Source: Rhodobacterales bacterium HKCCE2091 | GTDB taxonomy: Bacteria; Pseudomonadota; Alphaproteobacteria; Rhodobacterales; Rhodobacteraceae | Reading direction: 5' to 3' | NCBI GenBank assembly: GCA_015689685.1 | Contig: WVSL01000015.1 | Coordinates: 33,883 to 97,882 of the forward strand | Length of the DNA stretch: 64,000 bases | Part shown: one piece after another, positions 54,240 through 63,891 of the stretch | Position numbering within the stretch: position 1 is the first letter of the stretch | Layout of the letters: the number at the start of each line of letters is the position of its first letter | Program-made: the position numbers and the translations under genes | Notes under the pieces: generated by a model | The model's database searches: none | Seen by the model: the letters and a program-made list of their open reading frames with translations, nothing else | Told to the model about the DNA's origin: nothing

Positions 54240-55526
54240 CTACCCGTTCTCCTTCAGGATCTCGCCGGCGAGGTAGAGCGACCCGCAGATCAGGATCCGC
54301 GCGTTGGGATCCGTCGCGGCGATGGCGGCGACGGCCTCGGCGGCGCTGTCCGCGCGGCTGGCGTCGAAGCCCGCTGCGCGGGCCTCGGCCTCGGTCTCGG
54401 CGGCCGGGAGCGTCGCGGCCTGCCCCGGCACGTCGAGCGCGGTGAGGCTCGCCACGTGCGGGGCGAGCGGCGCGAGGTAGCCGTGCACGTCCTTGGTGTT
54501 GAGCATCCCGGTCACGAGGTGCGTGGGCCGGGGCGGCATCCGCCGCAGGGCTTCGGCCAGGGCGCGGCCGGCATGGGGGTTGTGCCCGCCGTCGAGCCAG
54601 ATCTCCGCCCCCGGCGCGAGGTCGATGAGCGGCCCGTGGCGGAGCCGCTGCATCCGGGCGGGCCAGACGGCGCGGGTGACGGCGGCCTCGCAGGCGGTCT
54701 CGTCCATGCCGAGCGCCCGGAGCGCGGCGAGCGCGTTGCCCGCGTTGTCGACCTGGTGCGGACCGGGCAGGTTCGGCAGCGGCAGGTCGAGAAGCCCGGT
54801 TTCGTCTTGGAACACGAGCCGGCCGCGTTCCTCGGTCGAATGCCAGTGCTGGCCCCGGGCGATGAGCGGTGCGCCGAGCCGCGCGGCCTTCGCCTCGATC
54901 ACGTCGAGCGCGGCCTCTTCCTGCCGGCCGACGATGCAGGGCACGCGGCGCTTGAGGATGCCGGCCTTCTCGCCCGCGATCTCGCCGAGCGTGTCACCGA
55001 GGTATTGCTGGTGGTCGAGCGCGACGGGGGTGATGATCGTCAGCCGCGGATCGGCGATCACGTTGGTCGCGTCGAGCCGCCCTCCGAGCCCGACCTCGAG
55101 CAGGGTGTAGTCGGCCGGTTCCTCGGCGAAGGCGACGAGCGCGGCCGCGGTCGTGATCTCGAAATAGGTGATCGGGTCGGGGCCGTTCGCGTCGAGACAG
55201 CGGTCGAGGATCGCGGTCAGCCGGTCCTCGTCGATGTTCGCCCCGGCGAGGTAGATGCGTTCGTGGAACCGCACGAGGTGGGGCGAGGTATAGGCGTGGA
55301 CGCGCGCGCCGGTCGATTCCAGCCCGGCGCGGATCATCGCCAGCGTCGAGCCCTTGCCGTTCGTGCCCGCGATGTGGATCACCGGCGGCAGGCGGTCCTG
55401 CGGGTTGCCGAGGGCGTCGAGGATGCGCCACATCCGGTCGAGCGTCAGGTCTATGATCTTGGGATGCAGCGACATCATGCGGTCGAGCAGGATGTCGGAC
55501 CCGGAGGCCCCGGCGGTCGCGGTCAC
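54240..55526 (-). CDS. folC: Bifunctional folylpolyglutamate/dihydrofolate synthase
   Basis: Adds glutamate to dihydropteroate and folates. The 428 residues carry the Mur-ligase-type P-loop [10 protein letters not shown] (about 52-61), [25 protein letters not shown] and LDGGHNPHA in the C-terminal domain. The GTG start at 55526 overlaps the accD stop; accD-folC is a common pair in proteobacteria. Confidence 0.95.
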   Translation of the reverse strand: MTATAGASGSDILLDRMMSLHPKIIDLTLDRMWRILDALGNPQDRLPPVIHIAGTNGKGSTLAMIRAGLESTGARVHAYTSPHLVRFHERIYLAGANIDEDRLTAILDRCLDANGPDPITYFEITTAAALVAFAEEPADYTLLEVGLGGRLDATNVIADPRLTIITPVALDHQQYLGDTLGEIAGEKAGILKRRVPCIVGRQEEAALDVIEAKAARLGAPLIARGQHWHSTEERGRLVFQDETGLLDLPLPNLPGPHQVDNAGNALAALRALGMDETACEAAVTRAVWPARMQRLRHGPLIDLAPGAEIWLDGGHNPHAGRALAEALRRMPPRPTHLVTGMLNTKDVHGYLAPLAPHVASLTALDVPGQAATLPAAETEAEARAAGFDASRADSAAEAVAAIAATDPNARILICGSLYLAGEILKENG

Positions 55527-56434
55527 GATGCGTCGGCGTCCTCGGTCTCGGCGGCGGGGGCGGGCAGGTCGCCCTTCACCGCCGGCTTCTCGCGCATGAG
55601 GATGCGGGTGATGGTGATGAGCTCGTCGCGCAGGTCGCGGCGGTGCGTCACCCGGTCGAGCATGCCGTGATCCAGCAGGTACTCGGCGCGCTGGAAGCCC
55701 TCGGGCAGCTTTTCGCGGATGGTCTGTTCGATCACGCGGGGACCGGCGAAGCAGATCAGCGCGTTCGGTTCCGCGATCTGGACGTCGCCGAGCATCGCGT
55801 AGGAGGCCGTCACGCCGCCGGTCGTGGGGTGGGTCAGGACGACGATGTAGGGCAGCCGCGCCTCGCGCAGCATCTCGACCGCGACGGTGGTCCGCGGCAT
55901 CTGCATCAGGCTGAGGATGCCTTCCTGCATCCGCGCCCCGCCGGCGGCGGAGAACAGCACCAGCGGCGCCTTGCGCAGCACGGCGCGTTCGGCGGCGGCG
56001 ATGATGGCGTTGCCGACATACATCCCCATCGACCCGCCCATGAACGAGAAGTCCTGTCCCGCGGCGACGATGGGCAGGCGGCCGAGCTCGCCCTCGGCGA
56101 CCAGCATCGCCTCATGTTCTCCGGTTTCCTTCTGCGCGGCGCGCATCCGGTCGGGATACCGCTTCTGGTCGCGGAAATGCAGCGGGTCGGGGATCGGCGC
56201 CTTGACCGGAACCTCGGTGAACACGCCGCCGTCGAACAGCGACTCGAACCGGCGGCGGGGCGTGATCGCCATGTGGTGATCGCAGTTGCCGCAGACGAAG
56301 AGGTTGTCGGCCAGTTCGCGGTGGAACAGCATCGTCCCGCAATTGTCGCACTTGGTCCACAGGTTCTCCGGCACCTCGCGGCGCGAGAAGATCGAGTTGA
56401 TCCGCGGGCGGACGTAGTTGGTGATCCAGTTCAT
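55523..56434 (-). CDS. accD: Acetyl-CoA carboxylase carboxyltransferase subunit beta
   Basis: Beta subunit of the carboxyltransferase that makes malonyl-CoA for fatty acids. The 303 residues start with a zinc ribbon (CDNCG at about 29-33 and CGNCDHH near 48) and continue with the crotonase-type core ([45 protein letters not shown]). ATG 56434 gives the family start MNWITNYV. Its AccA partner is not in the window. Confidence 0.96.
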   Translation of the reverse strand: MNWITNYVRPRINSIFSRREVPENLWTKCDNCGTMLFHRELADNLFVCGNCDHHMAITPRRRFESLFDGGVFTEVPVKAPIPDPLHFRDQKRYPDRMRAAQKETGEHEAMLVAEGELGRLPIVAAGQDFSFMGGSMGMYVGNAIIAAAERAVLRKAPLVLFSAAGGARMQEGILSLMQMPRTTVAVEMLREARLPYIVVLTHPTTGGVTASYAMLGDVQIAEPNALICFAGPRVIEQTIREKLPEGFQRAEYLLDHGMLDRVTHRRDLRDELITITRILMREKPAVKGDLPAPAAETEDADAS

Positions 56435-56549
56435 GCGCGCTTCGCTGTCGTCCCTGTGCCGCCCGAGATAGGCCGCGGGGGGGCGAAATGCAATCCGGCA
56501 GGGCGGGAAGGGGCGGCCCGGCCCCGGCGGGGAAACCGGGCCGGGGCGG

Positions 56550-56978
56550 TCAGGCCGGAACCCCCGCACGGCCGGTGTCGCGGACCGCACCGCCGATGCC
56601 GCGCCGGAACGCCAGCACGCAGAGCGCGGCGATCGCGACCTCGACCGCGAGCGCGCCGAGCACCGGGCCTGAGGGCATCCCGTCGACGGCGAGCCCGACC
56701 AGCCGCCCGGCGGGGAAGGCGAGGTAGACGCAGAGCGCCGCGACCAGCCCCGCGCGGGTCCAGCCTGCGCGCAGCATCCCCGCGAGCATCACCGCGCCGA
56801 GCGCGGCCAGCCCCGCGCCGGGCGCGCGCAGTTCGCTCAGGAGGCTCGGGCCGGGCGGGATGTCGATGCCGTAGCCCGCGTAGAAGGCGAGAGGCGAGAC
56901 CAGGATGAAGCCGCCGATCGACAGCGCGGTGAGCCCGGCGATGCCGAGCGCGATCTTCTGGAACCTTGTCGGGGTCAT
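56550..56978 (-). CDS. DUF4345-like membrane protein
   Basis: A 142-residue protein with about four helices. The sequence [20 protein letters not shown] followed by [20 protein letters not shown] fits DUF4345, a small membrane family of unknown role. ATG 56978 opens the first helix. It is 147 bases downstream of the AraC-type regulator on the same strand, which may control it. Confidence 0.75.
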   Translation of the reverse strand: MTPTRFQKIALGIAGLTALSIGGFILVSPLAFYAGYGIDIPPGPSLLSELRAPGAGLAALGAVMLAGMLRAGWTRAGLVAALCVYLAFPAGRLVGLAVDGMPSGPVLGALAVEVAIAALCVLAFRRGIGGAVRDTGRAGVPA

Positions 56979-57124
56979 GTCGTGTCCTTTCGCTGGCGGG
57001 GCGGCGGCAACGGTCCGGCGCGCCCCGGATGGGTCGATGGCCCGAGCGATTAGCGGGGCAACGGCGGCGGGGTCTTGGCCGGGGGTGTCAAACCCTTGGC
57101 AGGGCGCGCCAGCCGCGGAACGGG

Positions 57125-58117
57125 TCAGCCGCGATCCGGGTGCCGCGCGCGGCGCCACGCCGCCGGCGAACTGCCGTTCCGGCGCTTGAAGGCACGGCTG
57201 AAGGTGCTCTGCTCGGCATACCCGGTGAGGAACGCGACCTCGGACAGGGCGTAATCGGTGTCGCCAAGCAGCCGTTCGGCGAGTGCCAGGCGGGTGCGCT
57301 CGGCCAGGTCGCGGTAGACGATGCCTTCCTCGGCCATGCGCCGCTGCAACGTCCGAACGCTCATGCCCATGCGCCGCGCCACGTCGCCGAGACCGGGAAC
57401 GCCGTCGCTGAGCGCGCGCTCGATCTCGGCGCGGACGACGGGTTCAAGCGCCCTGTCGGCCGGGACCGCGGCGAGTTCCCGTTCGAGATGGCCGTCGAGG
57501 AATTCCGACACCGCCGCGTCGCCGAGCCGGTTGCCCGCCTGAAGCGTCGCGGCGGAGATCGCGAGGCCGTCGCGGTCGGACCCGAACCGGACCGGGCAGC
57601 GGAAATGGGCCTCGAAATCGCGGATGTCGTCGGGCGCGGCGTGGGAGAAGTGCACCGAAACCGGGTCGAACGGCACGCGGCAGACCTCGCGGCTGATCGC
57701 GGTGGCGGCGGCGACGGCAAGCTCCGTCGCCATGACCTCGCCGGGCCGCGCATGGCCGGGATTGCGAACCGCCATGAAGGCCCCGCCGTCCGCGCTCTCG
57801 ACCACGCGGTAGTTGGCGATGCTGGTCACGACGCGACCGTAGCGTTCGACCCGCCGGAAGGAATTGAGCAGGTCGGTGGCGGTCTTGAACGCGAGCCCGA
57901 AGGCCCCGTAATCGTCGCAGCACATCGAGGCGCCGAGCCTGACCGCGATCGACCGCCCGCCCGGCTCCGCGGCGGCGATCCGTTCGAGAAGGTCGAGGAA
58001 GGCGGTGTCGGGGATCATCCGCGGGCCGCCGTCACCGGAAAGCCCGAGCGCCGCCGCCCGGCCGGGTGGCAGCAGCCCGCCGAGTTTGCCGAGGAAGATG
58101 CCCGAGACGTGCCCCAT
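57125..58117 (-). CDS. AraC-family transcriptional regulator
   Basis: A 330-residue regulator. The N-terminal part (about 15-200) is of the arabinose-binding AraC_N type seen in OruR/ArgR-like group members. The C-terminal HTH pair (about 225-320) reads LGDVARRMGMSVRTLQRRMAEEG (first HTH) and LSEVAFLTGYAEQSTFSRAFKR (second HTH). ATG 58117 (MGHVSG) gives the usual length. Divergent from the MFS gene 58200 and upstream of the DUF4345-like gene, so either may be a target. Confidence 0.9.
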   Translation of the reverse strand: MGHVSGIFLGKLGGLLPPGRAAALGLSGDGGPRMIPDTAFLDLLERIAAAEPGGRSIAVRLGASMCCDDYGAFGLAFKTATDLLNSFRRVERYGRVVTSIANYRVVESADGGAFMAVRNPGHARPGEVMATELAVAAATAISREVCRVPFDPVSVHFSHAAPDDIRDFEAHFRCPVRFGSDRDGLAISAATLQAGNRLGDAAVSEFLDGHLERELAAVPADRALEPVVRAEIERALSDGVPGLGDVARRMGMSVRTLQRRMAEEGIVYRDLAERTRLALAERLLGDTDYALSEVAFLTGYAEQSTFSRAFKRRNGSSPAAWRRARHPDRG

Positions 58118-58199
58118 GCGCCATGATTGCGGATCGGGCGGCGCGGGACTAGACAGGATCGGACGCGGGCACCCCGCCTTCGCGAGACCCGGCAGGCGC

Positions 58200-59447
58200 A
58201 TGGCCCTTTCGCTGCTTCGCACCAACCGCAACTACCGCCTCGTGCTGTCGGCCTCGGCGGTGTCGAACCTCGGCGACGGGGTGGCGGCCGTGGCGGTGCC
58301 CTGGCTGGCCTCGCTGCTGACCCGCGACCCGGTGCTGATCGCCGCGGTCGCGACGGCGCGGATGCTGCCGTGGTTCCTGTTCTCGCTGCCCGCGGGCGTG
58401 CTGACCGACCGCGCCGACCGGCGGCGGTTGATCGTGCGGGCCGACATCGCGCGGGTCGCGCTGACGCTTTGCGTGGTCGGCATGGTCCTGTCCCTGCGCG
58501 ACCTGCCGCTGGCCGACGGCCACGGGCCGCTGCCGATCGTGACGCTGGCGGTGCTGGCCTTCCTGATCGGGTCCGCCGAGGTGATCCGCGACAACGCCGC
58601 CCAGACGCTGTTGCCCGCGGTGGTCGCGCACGCGGACCTCGAACGCGCCAACGGCCAGCTTGGCGGGGCGGAGCGGATCATGGGCGATTTCGTCGGCCCG
58701 CCGCTGGCCGGTTTCCTGATCGCCGCCGGGATCGCGGTGCCGTTCGGGTTCAACGCGGCGGCGTTCGCGGTTTCCGCGGCGGTGATCTGGCTGATCGCGC
58801 TGCCGCCGCGGCGGTCGGGGATCCAGGCCCGGTTCCTGCCGGCGCTGGCCGAGGGCTTCGCCTTCATGCGCGCGCATCCGGCGATCCTGCGGCTCGCGGT
58901 GATGCTGGGCGTCATCAACGCGGTCTATTTCGGCGGTCTGACCATCCTCGTGCTCTACGCGCAGGAGGTTCTGGGCCTGAGCGCGGCGGAATACGGGCTG
59001 TTGCTGACCTCGGTCGCGGTCGGCGGGGTGGCCGGCGCCTTCGCCGCGCCCTGGATCGCCGGGCGGATCGGGATGCGCGCGAGCCTCGTCGTCGCACTGG
59101 CGAGCTTCGTGCTGCCGCAACTGGCGCTCGGGCTGTTCTCATCCGTCCCGGTGGCGGTCGCGGCGATGGTGATCGAGGCGGCGGGCGGGATGCTGTGGAA
59201 CGTGGTCACGGTGAGCTACCGCCAGCGGATCATCCCCGACGCGATCCTCGGCCGCGTGAACTCGGTCTACCGCTTCTTCGGATGGGGCGCGATGCCGTTC
59301 GGGGCGCTGGCGGCCGGTGCGCTGGTGGCGGTCGCGGAAACGGCCCGGGGCCGGGATGCCGCGCTGCACGCGCCCTACCTCGCGGGGGCGGTGATCTGCG
59401 CGGTCCTGCTGGTCTACGGTGTCCGGGCGCTGCGGTTCGACGCCTGA
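58200..59447 (+). CDS. MFS transporter (enterobactin exporter EntS-like group)
   Basis: A 415-residue transporter with 12 helices. The N-terminus SLLRTNRNYRLVLSASAVSNLGDG and the LPAGVLTDRADRRRLIV loop (about 61-77) match the EntS/MFS_3 group of drug and siderophore exporters. QTLLPAVVAHADLERANGQ follows helix 4. The substrate is unknown. It has a GGCAGG site, is divergent from the AraC regulator, and its end overlaps convergent CPBP protease by 34 bases. Confidence 0.88.
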   Translation: MALSLLRTNRNYRLVLSASAVSNLGDGVAAVAVPWLASLLTRDPVLIAAVATARMLPWFLFSLPAGVLTDRADRRRLIVRADIARVALTLCVVGMVLSLRDLPLADGHGPLPIVTLAVLAFLIGSAEVIRDNAAQTLLPAVVAHADLERANGQLGGAERIMGDFVGPPLAGFLIAAGIAVPFGFNAAAFAVSAAVIWLIALPPRRSGIQARFLPALAEGFAFMRAHPAILRLAVMLGVINAVYFGGLTILVLYAQEVLGLSAAEYGLLLTSVAVGGVAGAFAAPWIAGRIGMRASLVVALASFVLPQLALGLFSSVPVAVAAMVIEAAGGMLWNVVTVSYRQRIIPDAILGRVNSVYRFFGWGAMPFGALAAGALVAVAETARGRDAALHAPYLAGAVICAVLLVYGVRALRFDA

Positions 59448-60334
59448 ACGCGGGTCAGGACGAGCCGGATCAGGAACCAGATCGCGATGGTCATGGCGAT
59501 GTCGCGGAACAGCGCGACGCGCAGGATCTCGGGCGTCGCGACCTCGGCCGGGATGACTTGGAGCGACAGGCCGGACAGCGGCCCCTCGATCCCGACGAAG
59601 AGGACCGCGGCGATGTTGTTGGCGAAGTGGAAGCCCCAGGCCGCGCCGATGGACCCGGTCGCGGCCGTCAGGTCGGCGGCGCAGACGGCGAAGACGAAGG
59701 TTGCCAGCACGATCAGCCAGGCGACGCCGGGATAGGTCGCCGGGTCGTAGTGGCCGAGCGCGAACAGGGCCGAGGGCAGCACCATCCACACCAGCGGCGA
59801 GCGGAACCGCGCGGCGAGCTGCTGCTGGACGTAGCCGCGGAAGAACAGCTCCTCCGCGCCGGTCTGGACCAGCAGGAGCAGGAGCGCGAGCGGCAGGAAG
59901 CTGAGCCAGATCGGCAGTTCCAGGTTCGGCGACGACGCGAGGTAGGGCGGCAGCAGACCCGACAGCGCCAGCAGCGGCGCGGCGACCAGCGCGCCGATCG
60001 CGCCCTGCTGCCAGAGCCGCCGCGCCCGCGACCCGGTCAGCGAGACGAAGCCGCGGTCGTGAAGCGCGCGGGCGGCGAGGACGGTGCCGCCGAACAGGCC
60101 GACGAAGGTCGCGAGCAGGACCAGCGTGCCGGTCGCTGTCTCGCCCGCCATCATCGACTGCATGAAGGCCCCGCCGTCGAGTCGCCCGTCATGGATCAGC
60201 GACGCGGACAGGAGCACCACGACCGTCACCACGGAAAAGGTGACCGCCACCAGGAGGAGGCCGACGAGGAGCCGCCAGATCTGCGGATATGCGCGTGCCG
60301 GGGCCACGAAGGCCGCGAGGCCGGGATACTGCAT
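59414..60334 (-). CDS. CPBP-family intramembrane metalloprotease
   Basis: A 306-residue membrane protein with about eight helices. The CPBP/ABI motifs are present: GAEELFFRGYVQ (EExxxR, about 167-172), ALFALGHYD (FxxxH), and FHFANN (HxxxN). Related eukaryotic enzymes process prenylated proteins; bacterial ones are often linked to bacteriocin immunity or regulation. The start is uncertain: ATG 60334 (MQYPGLAAF) is chosen; ATG 60364 would add 10 residues but has no ribosome site. Divergent from ilvD. Confidence 0.87.
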   Translation of the reverse strand: MQYPGLAAFVAPARAYPQIWRLLVGLLLVAVTFSVVTVVVLLSASLIHDGRLDGGAFMQSMMAGETATGTLVLLATFVGLFGGTVLAARALHDRGFVSLTGSRARRLWQQGAIGALVAAPLLALSGLLPPYLASSPNLELPIWLSFLPLALLLLLVQTGAEELFFRGYVQQQLAARFRSPLVWMVLPSALFALGHYDPATYPGVAWLIVLATFVFAVCAADLTAATGSIGAAWGFHFANNIAAVLFVGIEGPLSGLSLQVIPAEVATPEILRVALFRDIAMTIAIWFLIRLVLTRVQASNRSARTP

Positions 60335-60467
60335 CGGGTCTGCCTGTTCTTTTTCCGCGATCATGCCGCGTCGGGGCCGCGCAAGCAATCGCGCTTGTGC
60401 CTCTTTTGCCGCGCTTCTATTGCTGTGACCCGATCAGGGAAGAACAGCCAGGACAGGGAGCCCCGCG

Positions 60468-62231
60468 ATGCTGAAGGGCAGGAGAGACAAGTCTAAGCTT
60501 CCGAGCCGCCACGTGACCGAGGGCCCCGAGCGCGCGCCGCACCGGTCCTACTACTACGCGATGGGCCTGTCGGAGGAGGAGATCGCGCAGCCCTTCGTCG
60601 GCGTCGCGACCTGCTGGAACGAGGCCGCGCCCTGCAACATCGCGCTGAACCGGCAGGCGCAGTCGGTGAAGCTCGGCGTGAAGCACGCCAACGGCACCCC
60701 GCGCGAGTTCACCACCATCACCGTCACCGACGGGATCGCGATGGGCCACGAGGGGATGCGCTCCTCGCTCGCCTCGCGCGAGGCGATCGCGGACACGGTC
60801 GAGCTGACCATGCGCGGCCACGGCTACGACGCGCTTGTCGGTCTGGCGGGCTGCGACAAGTCGCTGCCGGGAATGATGATGGCGATGGTCCGGCTGAACG
60901 TGCCGTCGGTGTTCATCTACGGCGGCTCCATCCTGCCGGGCAAGGTGCCCGCGGGCGCCGACGTGCCCGAGGATTTCGCCACCCGCGACCTGACCGTGCA
61001 GGACATGTTCGAAGCCGTCGGCCGGCACCAGAACGGGTCGCTGTCCGACGCGGCGCTGGCGATCCTGGAACGCGTGGCCTGCCCGAGCGCGGGCGCCTGC
61101 GGCGGCCAGTTCACCGCGAACACGATGGCCTGCGTGTCCGAAGCGATCGGCCTTGCGCTGTTCAACTCCTCCGGCGCGCCCGCCCCCTACGAGAGCCGCG
61201 ACCAGTACGCCACGGCCTCGGGCGACGCGGTGATGAACCTGCTCGACAAGAACATCCGCGCCCGTGACGTGGTGACCCGCAAGGCACTGGAGAACGCCGC
61301 GCGCGTGGTCGCGTGCACCGGTGGGTCGACCAACGCGGGCCTTCACCTGCCGGCCATCGCGCACGAGGCCGGGATCGACTTCGACCTGTTCGACGTCTGC
61401 GACATCTTCCACGATACGCCTTACTTCGTCGACCTGAAGCCGGGCGGGCAGTACGTCGCCAAGGATCTCTACGACGCGGGCGGCATCCCGGTGGTGATGA
61501 AGGAACTGCGCAAGGCGGGCCTGATCCACGAGGATTGCATCTCGGCCTCGGGCCGGACGATGGGCGAGGAACTGGACCTGATCGACCGCAAGGCAGATGG
61601 CCGCGTGATCTACCCGGTCGACACCCCGATCACCCCCACCGGCGGCGTCGTCGGCCTGCGCGGCAACCTCGCGCCGGACGGGGCCATCGTGAAGGTCGCG
61701 GGCATGAAGGCCGAGGAACAGGTCTTCACCGGCCCGGCGCGCGTGTTCGAATGCGAGGAAGACGCGTTCGAGGCGGTGAAGGCGCGCGGCTACGAGGAAG
61801 GCGAGGTCATCGTGATCCGCAACGAGGGCCCGGCGGGCGGCCCCGGCATGCGCGAGATGCTGGCGACCACAGCGGCCCTGTCGGGCCAGGGCGCGGGCAA
61901 GAAGGTCGCGCTGATCACCGATGGCCGTTTCTCGGGCGCGACGCGGGGCTTCTGCGTGGGCCATGTCGGCCCCGAGGCCGCGCATGGCGGGCCCATCGGC
62001 CTGCTGAAGAACGGCGATGTCATCACCATCGACGCGGTGAAGGGCGAGATCTCCGTCGACCTCAGCGACGAGGAACTGGCCGCCCGCAAGGATGCCTGGG
62101 CAGGGGCGCGCAAGACGATCTACACCTCGGGCGCGCTGTGGAAATACGCGCAGCTCGTCGGCTCCGCCCGCTACGGCGCGGTGACCCATCCGGGCGCGAA
62201 GGAAGAGGCCCACGTCTACATGGACCTCTGA
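60468..62231 (+). CDS. ilvD: Dihydroxy-acid dehydratase
   Basis: Iron-sulphur enzyme of valine, leucine and isoleucine synthesis, converting dihydroxyacids to 2-keto acids. The 587 residues show the cluster Cys in [11 protein letters not shown] (about 47-57), [15 protein letters not shown] (about 125-139) and [16 protein letters not shown] (about 205-220), and the catalytic Ser region GRFSGATRG near the C-terminus. Length and motifs are canonical. Convergent with the VPLPA-type gene, 6 bases between stops. Confidence 0.97.
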   Translation: MLKGRRDKSKLPSRHVTEGPERAPHRSYYYAMGLSEEEIAQPFVGVATCWNEAAPCNIALNRQAQSVKLGVKHANGTPREFTTITVTDGIAMGHEGMRSSLASREAIADTVELTMRGHGYDALVGLAGCDKSLPGMMMAMVRLNVPSVFIYGGSILPGKVPAGADVPEDFATRDLTVQDMFEAVGRHQNGSLSDAALAILERVACPSAGACGGQFTANTMACVSEAIGLALFNSSGAPAPYESRDQYATASGDAVMNLLDKNIRARDVVTRKALENAARVVACTGGSTNAGLHLPAIAHEAGIDFDLFDVCDIFHDTPYFVDLKPGGQYVAKDLYDAGGIPVVMKELRKAGLIHEDCISASGRTMGEELDLIDRKADGRVIYPVDTPITPTGGVVGLRGNLAPDGAIVKVAGMKAEEQVFTGPARVFECEEDAFEAVKARGYEEGEVIVIRNEGPAGGPGMREMLATTAALSGQGAGKKVALITDGRFSGATRGFCVGHVGPEAAHGGPIGLLKNGDVITIDAVKGEISVDLSDEELAARKDAWAGARKTIYTSGALWKYAQLVGSARYGAVTHPGAKEEAHVYMDL

Positions 62232-62237
62232 TCCCGG

Positions 62238-63050
62238 TCAGCCGGCCGGCCTGCGCCGCCGCCACGCCAGGAGCCCGGCGAGCGCCCCCGCCAAAAGCGG
62301 GAGCGCTGCCGGAACCGGCACGGGGGAGGTGCCGGGTATCACCGGGATCGCGCCGGAGCCGACGATGTTGCGGGCGAAACTGCCCGCGACGGTGGCGGCG
62401 AGACGGTTCGTGTCCGCGAGCATGTCGGCCAGCGTGGCATAGGTGACGTGAACCGCGGGCTGCGTCGCCTCGCCCTCGATGTTGAACAGGCTCCAGTAGA
62501 TCGTGCCATCGGAGCCCGAACCGACGACGTTCTGGGCAAAGCTGCCGGGGACGCTGGTGGCGACACGGTTGGTGTCGGCAAGCATGTCGGCGAGCGTGGA
62601 ATAGGTGACGTAGACAGCGGGCTGGGTGGCCTCGCCCTCGATGTTGAAGAGGCTCCAGTAGGTCGTGCCGTCCGAGCCCGAGCCGACGACGTTCTGCGCG
62701 AAGCTGCCCGGGACGCTGGTGGCGACACGGTTGGTATCGGAGAGCAGGTCCGCGAGGCTGTCATAGGTGACGTAGACCGCGGGCTGCGTCGCCTCCCCTT
62801 CGATGTTGAACAGGCTCCAGTAGGTCGTGCCATCGGAGCCGGAACCGACCACGTTCTGTGCGAAGCCGCCCGGAACGCTGGCGGTCACGCGGTTGGTGTC
62901 CGCGAGCATGTCGGCAAGGGTGGCGTAGGTCACGTAGACCGCGGGTTGCGTCCCTTCCTCCTCGATATTGAAGAGGTTCCAGTAGGTCGTGGCGGCATGG
63001 GCCGGGACCGCGGCAAGCAGCGCCAGGGCGCAGAGCACGAGACGGAACAT
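62238..63050 (-). CDS. Secreted four-repeat protein with VPLPA-CTERM-type anchor
   Basis: A 270-residue protein. A signal peptide (about 1-19) is followed by four near-identical 54-residue repeats, each with YWSLFNIEGEATQPAVYVTY, LADMLADTNRV and FAQNVVGSGSDG. The C-terminus has PVPVPAALPLLAGALAGLLAW followed by an Arg cluster. That tail is the tripartite sorting signal (motif, helix, Arg cluster) handled by exosortases. No exosortase is in the window. No known fold is recognised in the repeats. ATG 63050 follows AAGGA. Probably exported to or beyond the outer surface. Confidence 0.85.
   Translation of the reverse strand: MFRLVLCALALLAAVPAHAATTYWNLFNIEEEGTQPAVYVTYATLADMLADTNRVTASVPGGFAQNVVGSGSDGTTYWSLFNIEGEATQPAVYVTYDSLADLLSDTNRVATSVPGSFAQNVVGSGSDGTTYWSLFNIEGEATQPAVYVTYSTLADMLADTNRVATSVPGSFAQNVVGSGSDGTIYWSLFNIEGEATQPAVHVTYATLADMLADTNRLAATVAGSFARNIVGSGAIPVIPGTSPVPVPAALPLLAGALAGLLAWRRRRPAG
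62349..62990 (-). repeat. Four tandem 162-base repeats in the VPLPA-type gene
   Basis: The coding repeats of 54 codons are tandem and in frame. The inner copies are very alike at the DNA level (shared stretches such as CCGACGACGTTCTG), which suggests recent duplication. The last copy is 52 codons long and more diverged. Confidence 0.88.
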
Positions 63051-63171
63051 TGTCCTTAACCCCAGTTGGACAGGCGGCAGATTATCACGTTTTTCGATTC
63101 GCCGTTCGGCTATCGGTGGCGGCAACTTCCGGTTGGTGCTACGCCTGACGCACAACCCGGGAGAGGTGACG

Positions 63172-63873
63172 ATGCAGGCTTTTGGACAGAGAACGGCGGC
63201 GTTGCGGACGCTCGCCGCGGTGGCCGCGATGCTGGCGGTGGCATCCTGCGTGGGGATCGGCGGCGGCGGGGGCGGGCAACTGGCCGTGACTACCGACGCG
63301 GTGACGGTCGCGGGGCCGCGCGGCTTCTGCGTCGATCCCGAGGCGACGACAGACCGCGGCACCACCGCCTTCGTGCTGATGGGCAACTGTGCCGCGATCA
63401 ACGGGTCGCGCATGGCCGGGCAGCCCGCCGAGCCCGCGATCCTGACCGCCGCGATCAGCGAACCGGGCGCGCCCGACGCCATCGCCGGGTCGCTGTCGAC
63501 CCTGCCGGAGTTCTTCGCCTCGGCCGATGGCCGCCGGGTGCTGAGCCGGTCGGGCGACCCCGAGACCGTGACCGTGGACCAGAGCTTCGCCGAGGGCGCG
63601 GTGTTCTACCTGCACGCGACGGATGCCAGCGAGGGCGCCACGCCCGGCGTGTCGGACAGCTACTGGCGGGCATATTTCGACGTCGGCCCGCGGATCGCGA
63701 CGCTGTCGGTGCTGACCCTGGACGGGTCCGGCATGGGCGACGACCAGGCGCTGGCGCTGCTGCGGCAGTTCGTGGCGGCGACGCAGGCGGCCAACCCGGC
63801 CCCGGCGGCGGACGGAACCGTGCCGCCGGCGGGCGGCGGGTTCCTCGGGCGCATCCTGCCGGCGCGGACCTGA
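63172..63873 (+). CDS. Predicted lipoprotein, conserved in Rhodobacterales
   Basis: A 233-residue exported protein. The N-terminus ends in a lipobox-like VAS-C (about 29) followed by a Gly-rich linker, so it is probably lipid-anchored. The body shows VTVAGPRGFCVDPEATTDR, FVLMGNCAAI, YWRAYFDVG and a C-terminal LLRQFVAATQAANP. I recall similar roseobacter proteins of unknown function, sometimes labelled cation transport ATPase without support. ATG 63172 has a GAGAGG site. Confidence 0.8.
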   Translation: MQAFGQRTAALRTLAAVAAMLAVASCVGIGGGGGGQLAVTTDAVTVAGPRGFCVDPEATTDRGTTAFVLMGNCAAINGSRMAGQPAEPAILTAAISEPGAPDAIAGSLSTLPEFFASADGRRVLSRSGDPETVTVDQSFAEGAVFYLHATDASEGATPGVSDSYWRAYFDVGPRIATLSVLTLDGSGMGDDQALALLRQFVAATQAANPAPAADGTVPPAGGGFLGRILPART

Positions 63874-63891
63874 GACCGCGGGCCGGGGGCT

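Noticed and set aside
56509..56549. Terminator after the DUF4345-like gene
   Set aside because: CGGCCCGG/CCGGGCCG can pair, but there is a 14-base loop, no U-run and several competing pairings in a G/C-only stretch.
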